Position numbers and translations under genes: made by a program. Source: Trichuris trichiura (lineage: Eukaryota; Nematoda; Enoplea; Trichinellida; Trichuridae). Taken from it: 64,000 nt of DNA. Location: contig JBAJFE010000025.1 of assembly GCA_037903355.1 (NCBI GenBank), positions 558,001 through 622,000 on the forward strand. Direction: 5' to 3'. This document shows positions 1-13,753 of this stretch, piece by piece; the first letter of the stretch is position 1; each line of letters begins with the position of its first letter. A model generated the notes under the pieces. The model was not told the DNA's origin and ran no database searches. It saw nothing but the letters and a program-made list of their open reading frames with translations.

Positions 1-3000
1 AAAAAACAACTCTCTCAAAGCGGTTGCCTGTCATTTAAGTTTGAAAAATGTCTGATTTTGAAGCTGATTTACAAGTGCAACGCAAATGTTCATACAGCTA
101 AGCTTGCTTGATTGCGTGATAATCCAGGATCAACGAGAAAGTATGTCATTTAACTTCTCCTCAATCAAAGCAAAAAGTGCTCAACCCGTTTTGGACACTT
201 GTTCCTCCTTGCAGAAGGTTCTCTCATTGACTTACTGCTCCTGCTTCTTGAGCACACAGTTGTGCTCATGAACAGTACTTGCAAACTCTCTCTATATATA
301 ATTGTATGCCAAAAATTGACCTGCCACGCGGCCTTCCATAAATGCTCAATTGTGGGGGCTGCATTGCAGTTGTCCCACAACCAAATGTCTGGGAATTAAG
401 TAGCTTAGCCCTGAGAGAAATGCCTGCCGATTAGTCGATGCAGAAAGAAATTATGAGGCAACTTCCAAGGCAGGAAAGGCGCTGTTCGATCATGCAAGCG
501 GTTAAACTTCTCAAAACATTAATTATACTTAAATATGCCATCTTGGCATGCAGTTCATTACGGGGTTGTGATATTTTCGCATCGATTCTTCGAAATGAGA
601 GCGCTTCTGAGAAAATAAATCAATGAAAAATGAGCATGGATGCATTAAACAGCTAAGCGAATGATTCTTATCTATCCTAGGATTTAGAAATTAAGGTTAA
701 AATTTCATAGGAGTACGTGCCGTCAAAACTTGCTTCATTAGTCTCCATTCACTAGCCTCCATTGAGCAGAAGCATTTTTTTAATGGAGTAAGAGCACGCA
801 AACTTTGTTAATGCGCTACTGAAGGCTCATATCAAATTTCTACGCATTACTTGACACGTAGGTAAAAAGTATTAGCCTGATTTCTTGTCCTGTGATCATA
901 GCTTTCAGGAATTTCCTGGAACCTGTCTCCACATGTTAAATAATCCCATATGAATGATCTGTTGCCAAACAAAAAAGCTAAGACTTTTGACTACTGACTG
1001 AAAATATGGCAGAATTGTTCATGAAGCTGATAGAAGTCAACGAGCCCAGTTGCACTCAACTAAAAGCAACTCTGACCAAACAGCTCAGCTGGTAGCTTCC
1101 TTTTAGCGTTCACTTTCACTATTCCGGTCAATGTACTCAATCACCGCGCAGAATTGAACTTGAGAAACACGAAAATCACATGAAGTTTTTGCTACAAATG
1201 AACTGTGCAACAGCACGCATTTTGCAGTCATAGAAACTTCAGTTTCAACTATCCAATTCAGGCGCCGTGACAAATAGTCGCACTTATATCTGCGCGCTCC
1301 CTGAAAACATCAATCGCTCTGAATGAAGTGTTTTCCTATAAAAGACGTTTATGACAACTGGCTGTCCGTACATTCCTGTCCGCTGAATGCATTTCCTAAT
1401 GTTGAGCACATTCACTTCTGCCACTCTTATTACAACCACTTTTTCATTTGCTCGAATGATAAAACGATCGACTACTGTTGTCATACGTTTGGACAGATGG
1501 CCACTATATAGTTAAATGTAAGATTGAAAATAACGCGTTATAATTATCATCGAGCCCATAGAAATAACGATAGGATGATTTCTACTGGCGATCGTTTTGA
1601 GGAGAGGATACTGAAAAAAAACAAAATCATACAGGTGTTTCTGTTGACCTACACTTTATTTCTGAACGTGCTATTTAATCGAACAAACGATTTATACATG
1701 AATATTTGTTGACTGATTCTTTCTCACCGACGTTTGAGACAGCACTATTGCTTTCATTCCTCGGTATGGCGTGCTGCTTCAAAGTACGTTCAGCAACGCT
1801 TGATAGCTAGTTAATTCCCTACGACGGCAGGTCATATTCTGAATGAGAGAACTGAATGCGCTGAATCATTCTATAGGTTGCAAAGCTATAACGGAACAAC
1901 ATTTCCATTTCCTTCTATGTATCTTTGCCGCAAATTAAAGAACAAAACCTTTTTAGAAGTTGAAGAGCTATTTTCGCTTAGCAGGGCAATTAATTAGTAC
2001 TTAGGAGATGAATACTGAATTCAACGTCACCGAGGGCAACATATTATTAAACTGTTGCTTTGCAAAGTTGATATTTACACTTCACAGACTTTTCAGGAGC
2101 TGTTACTTGGTTTGCCAAATCCGGTAGACCATACTACAATTGCATTTGCAGCTACGGAAGGAAAGAATTGAAAAGCCGCTAATACAATGCACAAGTGTGC
2201 CATAAAACGAATTCTTGAATTCTGCAAACTGCAAGCAGTAAGTTGCAGCTGAAGCGCCGAAACCACGTCGCAAAAGGCCATTTCATTATTAGTAAATGGT
2301 TGTTTGGTAGAAAGTTACCTTACTGCCTACAAGCCAAGGCTAACAGGCATTTCAGGACAAGTGACGTACGTTCTGAAATGTACACTTGCAAACATCACGC
2401 TAATTCTGTGTCACCTTAAACGTAAATTAATGGGATGACATCTCCACAGAAGAGGCTGCCATGTTTACCACTGACTTGTGAAGAATCTAGAGAATAACAG
2501 CTTGCCTTATATGCACTGTAGAAAAAGTCTAAAGCAAATATCAAAAGGAGCAACACCATACAGATGAGTTGAATAGGAAACGCGTGTCCTATTCATCTAT
2601 GCAGAAGTACTGAGAACGCATAGGGCAAAAATTCTTCTTAATGCAAACACGCGTGAATGCGTCAGCTCAGAGAAGGGCGCACTTTAAAAATCTCGCGTGG
2701 CACACCTGCCGAGTCTTTCAATAAATGGCTAGCAACGCTACATGGCAGTTAACGTTATTGTAGTAAATGAAAAAACATAATGTTCTCTGCTATCTTCTTT
2801 AAAGTGCAAATGGATAAAGGTTTCTAAAGAGCTACATTTCCGAAAATTATGTAGCAGTAAGATAAGACATAGGAACGCTCCTGATGCATGCAAAAAGGAA
2901 TGCCTGAAGTTTCACAATCTTTAAACTAAAGAAGCAGTGGTGCTTCACAATGTGTCAACATTGGTTTATATTCACTGTTTCGCGGATAGCTCTTGTTTAG

Positions 3001-6000
3001 TCATTAGCAATCTACATTCGCAGTAAAGCTTGTGGTACGTCGTTTTACTACAATCCGCTTATCCAATTGCTAGTAAGATATTTGTCACATTTATTTATAA
3101 GTGCCAATTGTGATTACGTGGGCGTTAGCCTTCAAAATTATATATAAAAAGTGGACAACCTACGTAACTTGGCATTACGAAAGGTTTTAGAAGTCATCCA
3201 AAGTATTTTTAATCCAACATTTTATCATTTCATTGTAACTGAACTTCTACTGTGCGGATTATGCTTGTTACGCAAACAGCAAACGCAACTCCGCTACACA
3301 ACTCTAATTTCTGGTTGCGCTTGTGTTACTACTGCATAAAAGGTGGAATAAGCATTAGTCTGCTGTTCGAGTTGGAAAAAAGCAGTTGCCATTTTAGAGC
3401 AACGCGCTGAAGAAGCAGCAATACATTTGATCTTAACAACATGGTAGGAGAAGATCAACTGAATGAAGTTGCGCATCTGACTACTACAACTATATGACTA
3501 CCGCCGCTTTTGGTATGGTGGCAAACTGTTTTTGGCTTTCAACCGCTGTATTAATAGGTTCACTTAATGCAATGCAGTAAAAGGTGAAAGTGAATTGTGA
3601 GTTTATTTAAATGAAAATAAGGCAGGCTGTACCTTGGTCAGTGACTAGATGATGAAGTTCAACAACTAACCCGCGAGACTAAATCATCATGATGCTGAAC
3701 TCAAAAAAAAAACTAATCTGTAAACTGTACAAACAATTTTATCTTTTGATGTTAAAAGAACCGACAAAGAACGAATTATTCTTAAATATTAATTCAAATT
3801 TATACGTGAAGAACAGCCGCAGTTCTCAGCGAAGTCCCACGAAAGCTAGTTCTTGGAGATAAGAATGTGACGATAACGAATGGCATCACCAAGTTAATTC
3901 ATAACGCTTCATTACGAATGAGTCAAATAGAGTATCATTTGATGCTCCATGCAAAAGCGAATGTTTATTTTTGCACAGGAGCATAAATAATTTCCCCTTC
4001 TTGAGGTCTGCATTTTCCCCTTTTCTGCAAGCTTTAGCTATTAAATCCAAATCGGCCAAAGACTGCTGCCTGAGACAAAAAGGGACGCCAGTAATTTTCC
4101 CTCACTTTCCTATGGAAGGAAATAAATCAATTAGAAAGAAAAGTTCACCCGGCAATTTAGAATCGCGTCTCATTAACTGCGCAGTTACTTCGAGACCAGA
4201 CCGGACTACGTTTGAAAGGTTATTGCAACCTCAACAGCTCAGCCTGAACATGGGACGAACTCATCTCTTCAGCCTTAATCTTGTACAGCTACAAGTCGCT
4301 GCACCTTTACGTATAATCGAAATTGCAAAGATGTCATACATAATAGCATCAGTACTCAAAGCAGGAGCTGAAAACTTACTATTTGCCGCTGATCTTATTT
4401 GCGTCCAAATGAGGTTTCAGATCATTTTCTTTATCCACTCGCATTGCTCAACATCACACACGGCTGCAACAGATATTCGATTAACGCAGTTCAGATCACA
4501 TGTACGTATGAGGTGTAAAAATTATGCATATTTTTTATATTGAAGTATTATGTGAAGCTGTTGTTATGGAGTATGTCCCGTTGAAACAAGCAAAATTCTT
4601 TTATCTTGTACGTGTATATATATACATGCACATTAAGACAAACGTTATATCCAGATTAAACTACTAATAACTGTAACAGCGAACGTTCGCGTCTGAAACA
4701 TGCCATGATTTCAGCTTTTAACGTCCGCCCAAAAAGTTTTTCATGCAGCTCGCGTTCATAGTGTCAGACCAGTAAATTCTTCAGGCTGTCATTGTACTTT
4801 TATGAGTACATGGCAATTAGCAGCCCATGCAATTTTTTAAAACGCAGTTGTTACTTCTAAAAATTGTTCACACGCGTAGTTTTGCATTCACATTATCGAA
4901 GTAACACCTTCGGTTGAGCTCTAAAATTATCTTTAAGCTTCTTCCTGAACTTGTTACGATACTCGACGCCAAATTACCTACACTGACTTTGCAAAGCACA
5001 TGAGCTGTCAAATTTATGTACTATAATTTTCAGCCGCAATGACTTGTCAATCCAACAATTAGAACAGCATCCACTGGAGTAAAGCAGTGATATGGGAATC
5101 AAAATAAAAACAGATTTTTTGATTGTCTGTAATCTGTCAAAACGGTACAAGTCGCTCGCTTTATTATAACAACGCTCTTGCAACTGACCATTCATAAACC
5201 GTGTAAATCCGTAATGGCATATATCCGCATACACACGTTTGAAGTAGGGAAATCTTATAAATCGTACTGATATAAATCAATGGAACAAAACGTATTTAGC
5301 AAATGCCTAATGAGCGTTACTGTTTAAGGATATGAAAGCCAGTATAATAGTGCAAGAAAACTCGACTGCGCTCAGACACAAGTTGAACATAAGCTTTTAG
5401 CAGAGTTCATTCAATAGAGAAGTAGTATACGCTCTTCTAAAGTTGCAGTGAACTTTTTTTTTGTGCGCACCGTCTTTCATTCCGTTTGTTTCAAACTGAC
5501 ACGTTCGCCATTTGCTCTGCCCAACCATTTGTAAATGGCAAAGCGAATTAGTTAAATTACAACAAAAAAACCGCTTAACTATTATATTGTGGGCAGCATA
5601 TCACCTCGTTCCACTATTCAAACATAGCTTGCCAATTAGTCCGCTCTGGTCTGCTTAAATATCAGTGCAGCAAGTAAGGCTCAAAACTAAAGCAAATAAA
5701 ACTAAGCATTGTTCAACACGAAACATACAATGGAATTTACGTTTAGGATAGAGTGTGACTAGGCGTTAATAAAGTGCGCATTCCCAAGCAGTCAGAATGC
5801 ATTTCAGCTTGACTTCATCGCAGTCGTAATGCAATTTACATGCGCCTAGAAGTCACTTGCTATCTTCCCTTTATTTTGCACTTCGGAAAAAGATAGGAGT
5901 CTTTTTGAAATTTTCGTCAATGAAAAACTTTCAAAGAGACGTACCCATTAAGTCGCAAGCATATTTGAATAAATCATGACCATTTTTAAAGCTACGTGCC

Positions 6001-8570
6001 GTTTCTTAGAGACCTCAATTTGACCAAAGGAACTTGACAGTACACTAGTAAGCTTGCTATACTCCTTACTTGAACCATTAACTCAGCATGCTCTAAGAGG
6101 CTGACAAAGATGGAACGCATTTAGCAATCGAGATGTCGAATTCTAACAGGACATAAAATTGTCGAGCGCCTTTCCTGTCATGACCAAAATGCAGGCCAGC
6201 AGCTGGCTGAGAAATTCTGACTAATAGACTGGGGCAGTAATCCCAAGAATAATAACTCGATTTTCCTTGAGAAATTTAAAGCTGTATCTTACTGATGTAT
6301 GCTTGATTAGCAAGTAATTAAACAGTTTCGTGAGCTAAATGAATTGGCAAGCGCCTAGCGACTTTTATCTTCAAGTTGATTAGCTCTCTAATGAAATGCA
6401 CAATCAATATTTTTCAGTCCATGAAGAGTCATGGAAGTTCCTACTTCCATTAATGAATTATTTCGTTAACTTTTATGGAATCACACAAATATTTCTGAGG
6501 AATATCAGTTAGGTAAATTGGAAATCGCTTGCGTTTTCACAACGCTTGTTCTGAGGGACAGTTAATGTGATAAGAAAATGATTAAAGGACAACTTACATA
6601 ATCTTGCTAGCAACAATAAATCTATGAGCTTATGCTTAGCGGCTGAAGAAAAACACTGAGTGCATCACTCGGACGGATTGCCTCAGTTGTTCCATCAGTC
6701 CTTACCTCTTGAAATGCTATTATGACCATTTCTGAGAGCTTCATGATGTACTACTAATTGTGCGCACTTGAAGACTTCACGCCGTTAGCATAAGGTCTAA
6801 TCAGTGCCATGGCTGTCAAAACTGTGCAACGATTCCGAACATCGTTAGCAAATACACTTACGATGCAACATTATTCCAATACTATTGTATTTAGGAAAAA
6901 TAATTAAAGTGAGAGAATTTCATATTTTTACTTTAACAAGCAGTAGCACAAAATGATATTGGAGTGATCGATACTTGCCGTTTAGCGTTTTTATCATGAA
7001 ATTAATTTACGCGGGAGCTGTATTAATAGATACAGAAGTAACTGCACTTTAACTTGTAAAACTGAAACACTTCAGGAATACTCAACGGAATGGTTTACGT
7101 TCTACAGTTTCTTGAAAATAAGTGCTCTGCTGTTGCTTACAAAATAACCAATTCTTTTTAAGGCATACATCCTGAATTAGAAGTAATGCTTTATGGTCGT
7201 GAGTGTAGAATACCAAGAAAGTTACCGACTAAAGCATCTCGTATCACTGGACATTCACTGTTATTTTTCAAGGCGATTGAACTCCGTAGTTCAGCTTTTT
7301 TAGGTATTAAATTTAAAAGAGGCCTCCTATCTATTAACTGCATGACTGAGAATTCAATTTTATTTCGTCAACGTTTAAAAAGTTACATTAGTTTACTCGC
7401 ACAGTTTTGGACGTAGAATTTATTTCAACACACGGACTGAGCTAGCTTTGCTTTTTCGCGGCTTATGATAACAGCCTACACAATGGGTTATTCAATTTAG
7501 GTTTTATACTTAAGCGCAAAGATTCCCTTTGCGTTAGCAGAGAGCATATTTGACTTAAGCATACGTTGGGGATACGCTATACCCAAAGCTCCGCTGAATT
7601 GAAACAGAAAGCATATAACTTCTGATCATGAAAGCTGGCTAAACGACTTTTACAAAATAGTATTTATGGCCAAAGTAAAAGTGTATTTACTCACTTCGTA
7701 GAAAAATGGAAGCAAGAGAAATGGTGACACCAATCAATCAAACGTACGATGCAGCTTTGTAGCAGCTATTGCTTGTTTAATTAAAAATTAATTACTTTAT
7801 TCAGTTGAAAATAATGACAGCACCTGCAGCTACTAACTCTTAATGAGTTAAGTTCGCTCATGAACAATCAATTTTTGGACGTTAACCATTTTGGAGAGGA
7901 ACTAAAAGCAAGCTACGAGGCGACTCAGGGAAAATGGATTCCAGCAGCTCTTTAGTGTTACCCCACTCCAGCGGCAATCTTATGAAGTCTTGCATTAGTA
8001 GCTTTATTCCAAAAGGGGACACAGCTATGCACCAAAGCTCTTTTCTCAGAATGGAAATGAAAAATGAATAGGCTACTTATTGAAATTAAAGGTGATTAAC
8101 AGCATGTCCAGTTAATATTAATAGTTGGGCATTCCTGTTCTATAGCTGCCTAAAAGAAAGGAAAATTATCCTTTCATAAGGCAGCAAAACTGTGCAGCAT
8201 TCTCGTTGCAACTCTGACTTTAAAGAAAGTATATGGCCACAAAAACTGTTGGAAATGCTTTAGTAACTTCATCAGGCGTAATGAATACAGTATCTGACAG
8301 TTCAAACTGGCATAGGATTTTCAAGAACTGTTCTGATAAGCGTCAATAAGTCGAAACAAAAATCAGTGCACAGATTCACAATGCCCTTCAGCACTGAATT
8401 AGTTCGTAAGGATATGCTTATTAAAACTTAAGTCAAAAAAATGTTTCGTTCTTGCCCAGAGTGGACTTAGCCTTCTCGTTCACTAACTTGACCTGACTTC
8501 ATAATATTACCTTATCAATGGTATAGAACAATTGTGTCATGGTTAGGAGTGTTTTTCTTTGCGCTTCTAA
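1..8570. other. Gene-poor AT-rich spacer
   Basis: I see no supportable gene here. Open frames are short, mostly lack a good start, and are not bounded by convincing splice sites, except the long open frame at 3971-4543 listed separately. The sequence has homopolymer A/T runs and short palindromic AT stretches, for example the alternating TA run near 4610-4625. A multi-exon gene with small exons could be missed by eye. Confidence 0.5.
3971..4543 (+). other. Unrecognised 190-codon open frame, possible exon
   Basis: This is the longest uninterrupted frame in the first 20 kb, which is unusual for DNA this AT-rich. It does not begin with ATG: the first codon is TTG, and a possible splice acceptor (pyrimidine-rich run then GCACAG) sits just inside it, so if real it is a terminal exon rather than a whole gene. 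The translation ends in TAT followed by TGA. The conceptual protein is basic, has scattered cysteines and no motif I recognise, and has no signal peptide or clear membrane segment. No partner exon was found upstream. It could be a chance open frame or a decayed coding remnant. Confidence 0.2.
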
Positions 8571-8987
8571 ATCCAAACAGTCAATGTAGACAAGCACAAA
8601 AAAGCGTTCCTTCCCTCCAGCCAAAAAAGAAGCACATATAGAGGAAACATCTTTACCTTAGTGGAGGAGTTGGAAAATAAATTTCTTGAAATGAAAGTTA
8701 AATTACTAAGCAGGCTAAGAAAAGACAAGGCTACAACTGAAAGCCTATTGTACGTTGCTATCCATAGGTAGCACAGTATGACAGATGTTAAACTTAACAC
8801 TAAGCTATGGGACCACCTTGGACTGATGCGCTTATAACGAAAAACTAAGTTGTGCCATCGCTTGGGCAAGCACATAAGCATAGTTAATAATTTGCTTACT
8901 CCGTTAGGACTGAAAGAAAAAAGTGATCTGTCACCAAGTATTGTGCGGAATGGTTTCGTGCAATATTTAATCAAATTAAAAAGCTAA
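8571..8987 (+). pseudogene. Decayed reading frame with two internal stops
   Basis: One plus-strand frame runs for 138 codons with only two stops, TAG at 8769 and TAA at 8835, before a final TAA at 8985. All three segments stay in the same frame. The translation looks protein-like: a lysine- and glutamate-rich, coiled-coil-like stretch (LVEELENKFLEMKVKLLSRL), then a segment with KLWDHLGLMRL, then LCHRLGKHISIVNNLLTPLG and a lysine-rich end. The opposite strand of the same stretch is also open for 135 codons, but its translation is a low-quality leucine/serine/phenylalanine mix typical of antisense shadows. I do not recognise the family; a transposon-derived or host pseudogene are both possible. 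The stops could alternatively lie in unrecognised introns. Confidence 0.35.
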
Positions 8988-11900
8988 TTACGCTTTGATC
9001 AATGTCCAGTGCCGATGGAAAATTGCCAAAGTATGATCAATATTTTCCCGCTTACCGCTTTCTTGTACGCATTGGCCAAATGCATATCTCCTTTCCAAAG
9101 GTAGATTTAACCTAGTTTCTGTCTTATCCATCAAAAGAGGGTCTTCTGAGTTCACATCCGTCGAAGGCATAAAAATTGCATGCTACGGAAAGGTACGTAC
9201 CTAATTCGCAACGCACTTCAATAAGGGTCAGCTCTCAGTTAAAATTTTCTGTACAAAATTCCAACACTTAACGACAAAAAGGCTAAAGGTATTTGGGTTA
9301 TATCACAGTTTGTTAGGTGTGATCAGCTATCTCCTTTACAGTTATGCTTTCATGCAGTTTTTTCAAGTATTTCTAATCTTCCATAACCGCCTCCATCACT
9401 TATCATTTGTTTCAAATCTCTTGCCCACAATCGCTTATAGTTAACACATAAATGTAAAATGTTCGCTATGGTGCTTCGTTACTAATCATTACGTGAGCAT
9501 AAAGTGTATAAAAGCATAACTGTTTAACTCTCTTCTAGATAAATGAAAATGCTTTCCTGTATTAATCGTCTGGCGATTTCCCCTTTAGGAGAACGGCGCA
9601 GTAGTTGTAAATAAATTCGGTCCCTAGTTACTATTAGCAGAATTGAGCTGCATTGTCTGAATTGTTGAATTTGTACTGAAACAGGAATGTCATGCTGAGC
9701 CATGCTTTGAAATTTTAACCGTTCTGCATAGAAGACCTAGTAGGCATGGTACACGCTCGAATTTTCATATTTTAATGCACTGTTACAATACTGAACTTTT
9801 GGTTTTGTTTTAAATTGAAGACCCCCCATAGTCAACAAACAATGTGATCATCAATTCCGCGTTGTTTACTTCGTCTAACAAAAGGAAGACAGTTATGGTA
9901 AAGCATTTTTCTTGTCCAGTATTTGGAACAATCACGCAGCTAACTTCGCGGACATATGACAGTTTGCAATGCCTTCAGGCAGCAGTTTAATATATTCATA
10001 TCTTAGCTTTCCATTAGTCATTCTATGTTAAGAAATTCTCCCAGACTATCGCATTTTATATTTCAATGTTCAACTACGCTTTTGATACGTTGCTGTTCAA
10101 TAGTATTAATAGTTCACATATTATGCATACAGCATACTAGTACTACACGTGCGGTTACATACGTAAAAAATAACCTACTACAAAGATAAGTTTAATAATT
10201 CATGCCGTGTACAAAAGAACTCTTATTGATGATGGAATTCATTTATTTTGTAACATAGAAAACAGTTACGCGTATTTATCAGTTGTTACGCTTGCTCTTA
10301 AACTTTGCGAGAAGAATAGGACACGTTTACGTGGATGAAAAAGCAAACACTATACCTTTCTTTGCAAGTAAGTACAGAAAAACAACCTGAGTGCACTTAA
10401 CTTTTTATTATTAACTGCGAGTTTTCAGGACCCTGCTCACCTCGAATATGCATTACATTTACTTATATGTATGTCACAGTCGTTTGTAAAGCAATCAGAA
10501 GTAATAACCAAAAGCTTCTAAAACTCACACAATGAATGACTTGCATTTTTCAAAAGGTTTGAAGTTTAAAAATCACATTCAGGAACTTTCAAATTTCCCT
10601 AAAGGTAAGAAGAAGTTTGGCTGCAAAATAAGGTAATAACTGAGTGTAGTTATTATCTTTTCGTCTGATAGGTGACTGGTATAATTCTTCTAACCAATAG
10701 CCTTCTCCCGGTATAGAAACTCTACACTTTGGTTTCTAATATTCTACAATCAGTTAGGTGGAGAGCACGTTCGGCCTTGCGAAATCTGCAACTATGAAAT
10801 GAACGAAGAATTAGCCTTAGTCTGAGAGGGAGACTATACATGTTTGACAATACGTGTAACAATGCGGCTGAGTTTTAAACTTGTTGCGCTACCTGCTTTT
10901 CTAAAACAAGCAATATACCAAAAGTCAAAATGAGTTTCATAGTCTACATTTCGGCTTTTAGATAATCAATTCAAAAGCTTCACTATTTACAACTCAAAAT
11001 GCTGCGAAGTGCATGCACAACCAGTGGCAAAATTGACAAGAAGAATTCAGCCTTACCCTGAGCTCGACCTTTGTGCCCATGAAATGGTTTTTTTGAGGAC
11101 GTATGTTGGCAATGAGTCCCTTTTACTTTACTTTGAATAAATTTAGCTCTGTCAAAAAATGTGTGCAATTACGGATTAAGTGTGGTCCCAGCTCAACCGT
11201 AATCATTAAGTAAATTGAAAGCCATATCCGTGCTTATGGAACGCCTGACTTCCTGAAACCTATTCATTTTCGCAGTGAGGATAATCACTGAGCGTGGCAA
11301 AGTGTTGTAAATGGTCATATGGCTACGCACCTCCAAGTATACAAAAATGTGCGTTCAATTTAAAAAATGAATTGTGATTCTGTTTTGGCCAATGTCTCCC
11401 TGTTCATTTACTGGTTGCATAATTACAAAATTTTTCGATTACCAATAAAGCGACAGCGGTACTTAAGCAAAATGAAGAACAGAATGTTTACACTTCCGAA
11501 CAGAATTTAACTTCTATTTCGTATCCTTTATCATTTTTTGCGGCGTTTAAAGGTAAAGATACCTTAACCGCAACCCGTACCTCACGTAAACTCATTCACC
11601 TAAGGCGTTTAAGGGACTCTTTAATTGCTGTCATCTTTTGGTCATAAAATAATCATGCCTTGCATTTACTAAATGGAACGTTCTTTTCCTAGAAAACAAC
11701 TGGCACACTTCCCGCCAACTTGTAGACAGAAATTTCCATTCACTTTAAAGTAAGCATGCAGGATATTCGCAATCATTAAACTTTAGTTGCTTTTAAATGT
11801 AAAAAGCTTATTTACATAAATGTTTTACACGCTTCCAACTACGTTTCAGGCGGAGCTTGAGCCTAGAAACAAAATTTTTCAAAACCCTCGTCATAGCAAA

Positions 11901-13753
11901 TGCACATTACAAAGATTTCAAACGCCTGAAAAATATTTCGGTTCTTACAGCAGATAATGAGCAGGTAAGAAAGCTGAAAGCCTGTATAATTCACACTGAA
12001 AACAACTTGCAGCCACCAGGCAAATTTGACCGACTGCTTGTTGTACGCAAAAAGGTAACTTGCAAATTAGTTGATAACCTCTGGGTTAGCTCCTGCTCAC
12101 GCAACCTGTCTTTTAGAATAGCTGCCATCAAACAGATGAATGATAATTTGCAAGTTCATCAATGGTAATGCTTGCTGACACACGCGTAATGTCTAATAAT
12201 GGTAGAACAACTTTGATGGTCATGCTATTGCTGGAAACACCCTGTTGTAGTATGTGACATTCCTTGATGAAATATAGGTCTGAAAAGTTTTTGAAAAAAA
12301 ACAGTATTGATCTTGAATGTTCTGTCCGTGTAGCAGCCATTCTGAAGTTGTCGCAAACTGAAGTAAACACAGGTGTAACCCATTCCCTGAGGAAAATTTG
12401 TTTTAATCAGTCTTAATCTTCAGAAGTTTTTGCCGATTTAAATCCTTCATGCGCGGATTGTCCATAAGAAAACTATCATTGTAGACATGCTAAAATAAGC
12501 ATAAATGCAATCCTGTGTTAGCTTTCGAAAAAGAAGAAAAAGTGAAAATTCATTAGTGTCACTAAACACGTTGCTCGGTAATTGTCCTAAATATTTTCGA
12601 TTTCTAAGCGATGATAACGATTACTTCAGACCAACTCTTCATGACAATGACAGCGGTGTCATGCGGTGATAACGGCGTCAAGTTGATAAACGTGCCCGTA
12701 GAAGAGCATGTAAGAAGAAAGCTTGAACGCAGCCTCAAGAAAAAACTCATGTTCTTTGTTACCTACGCTTTTCCTGTATTAATTTTGCATTTATTATACT
12801 GGTAATTGTAAACTAAGTTTGTTAGGATACCCCAAGAATGGTAGGTCAGTAACTGAATCATGCGCAGGCATACGCTTTGCGGGCAGTGACTTCTGTCTAA
12901 CCAAATAAGTACTAATCAAACTCTATTAAATAAGGAGAGAAGAGCTGTCAACATAGCAGAGAAAAAGACAGACCGTACAGAAACAAGATATGTCTGACGC
13001 TAAAAAGGGGACCTATTTGCTCTGAAAGATAGCACTTCACTGCTTAAGCCTTTTGGTTGAATACGAAGGGTTTGGGTAGCATTGGCACAAATGAATAGAA
13101 TTCATTTCGCACGAAAACAAATACTAATGAAAGTGTCCTAACAAGTAACTCAGTGAGTTCAACTTCTGTTAGCTGGGTTAATGTCCATGTTATAATATGA
13201 ATCAACTTTATTCGAAGCACTGCTTGCGCTAAACTAACTATTATTATCTTGGGAAAGAAATAATATTTTATGCAGGTACTGTTTGGGTTTACAAATGCAT
13301 GATCGACCGGTTTCTGAGAGTTCAACTGCATAGGAGAAGTGCGTATGAATGAATTCGGCACTTCATGTAAAATCTGACCAGTTATCTGAACAACTCTTGA
13401 CTGATGAAACGTTTTTTCAGCGGCTTATATTAACGAGATAAATAGTGCACTTACTGCCAAGAAACATCTAAGATCAGCATATAACTTGAATTACTTCGTT
13501 TCTTCCATTACGTTTTCTGAACTAATGGCTGTGGCAGTGTTACAAACCAAGTCAGGAAAACGTATGGTCACGTTCAGATGATCACACTTACAGCTTGACT
13601 GTTTCCTATGTTCGTGACAGCATGATAAGGTACGTTCATTGATAAATAACTCAATTATTCGTACGGCCTCGATTGATTTGAACGCCTCAAGATCCGGAAC
13701 TGCTTTGTACCTTTCCTTTGTCAACGTTTCATATGGTGCTGACTAATTGCTAA
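8988..13753. other. Spacer with only weak exon candidates
   Basis: No gene is supported. Weak candidates seen are a minus-strand frame beginning at ATG 9170 that reaches a good donor-like GGTAAGC near 9053; a plus-strand frame at 11857-12168 preceded by a TTTCAG acceptor-like site; a plus-strand frame ending at 12805 with a basic helix-like segment and a hydrophobic tail; and a minus-strand frame at 13044-13361. None could be joined in phase to a neighbour. An AATAAA on the minus strand near 13206 could serve the gene that ends at 13754. Confidence 0.4.

Noticed and set aside
7186..7416. Frame starting LYGRECRIPRKLP, reminiscent of a retrotransposon integrase segment
   Set aside because: The resemblance covers only about 12 residues and the rest of the frame has no integrase or reverse-transcriptase features.
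8567..8974. 135-codon minus-strand open frame
   Set aside because: Its leucine/serine/phenylalanine-rich translation looks like the antisense of the plus-strand decayed frame, which has a more protein-like composition.
9053..9170. Minus-strand frame from ATG 9170 to a GGTAAGC donor-like site
   Set aside because: No downstream exon in matching phase could be found, so it stays only a weak candidate.
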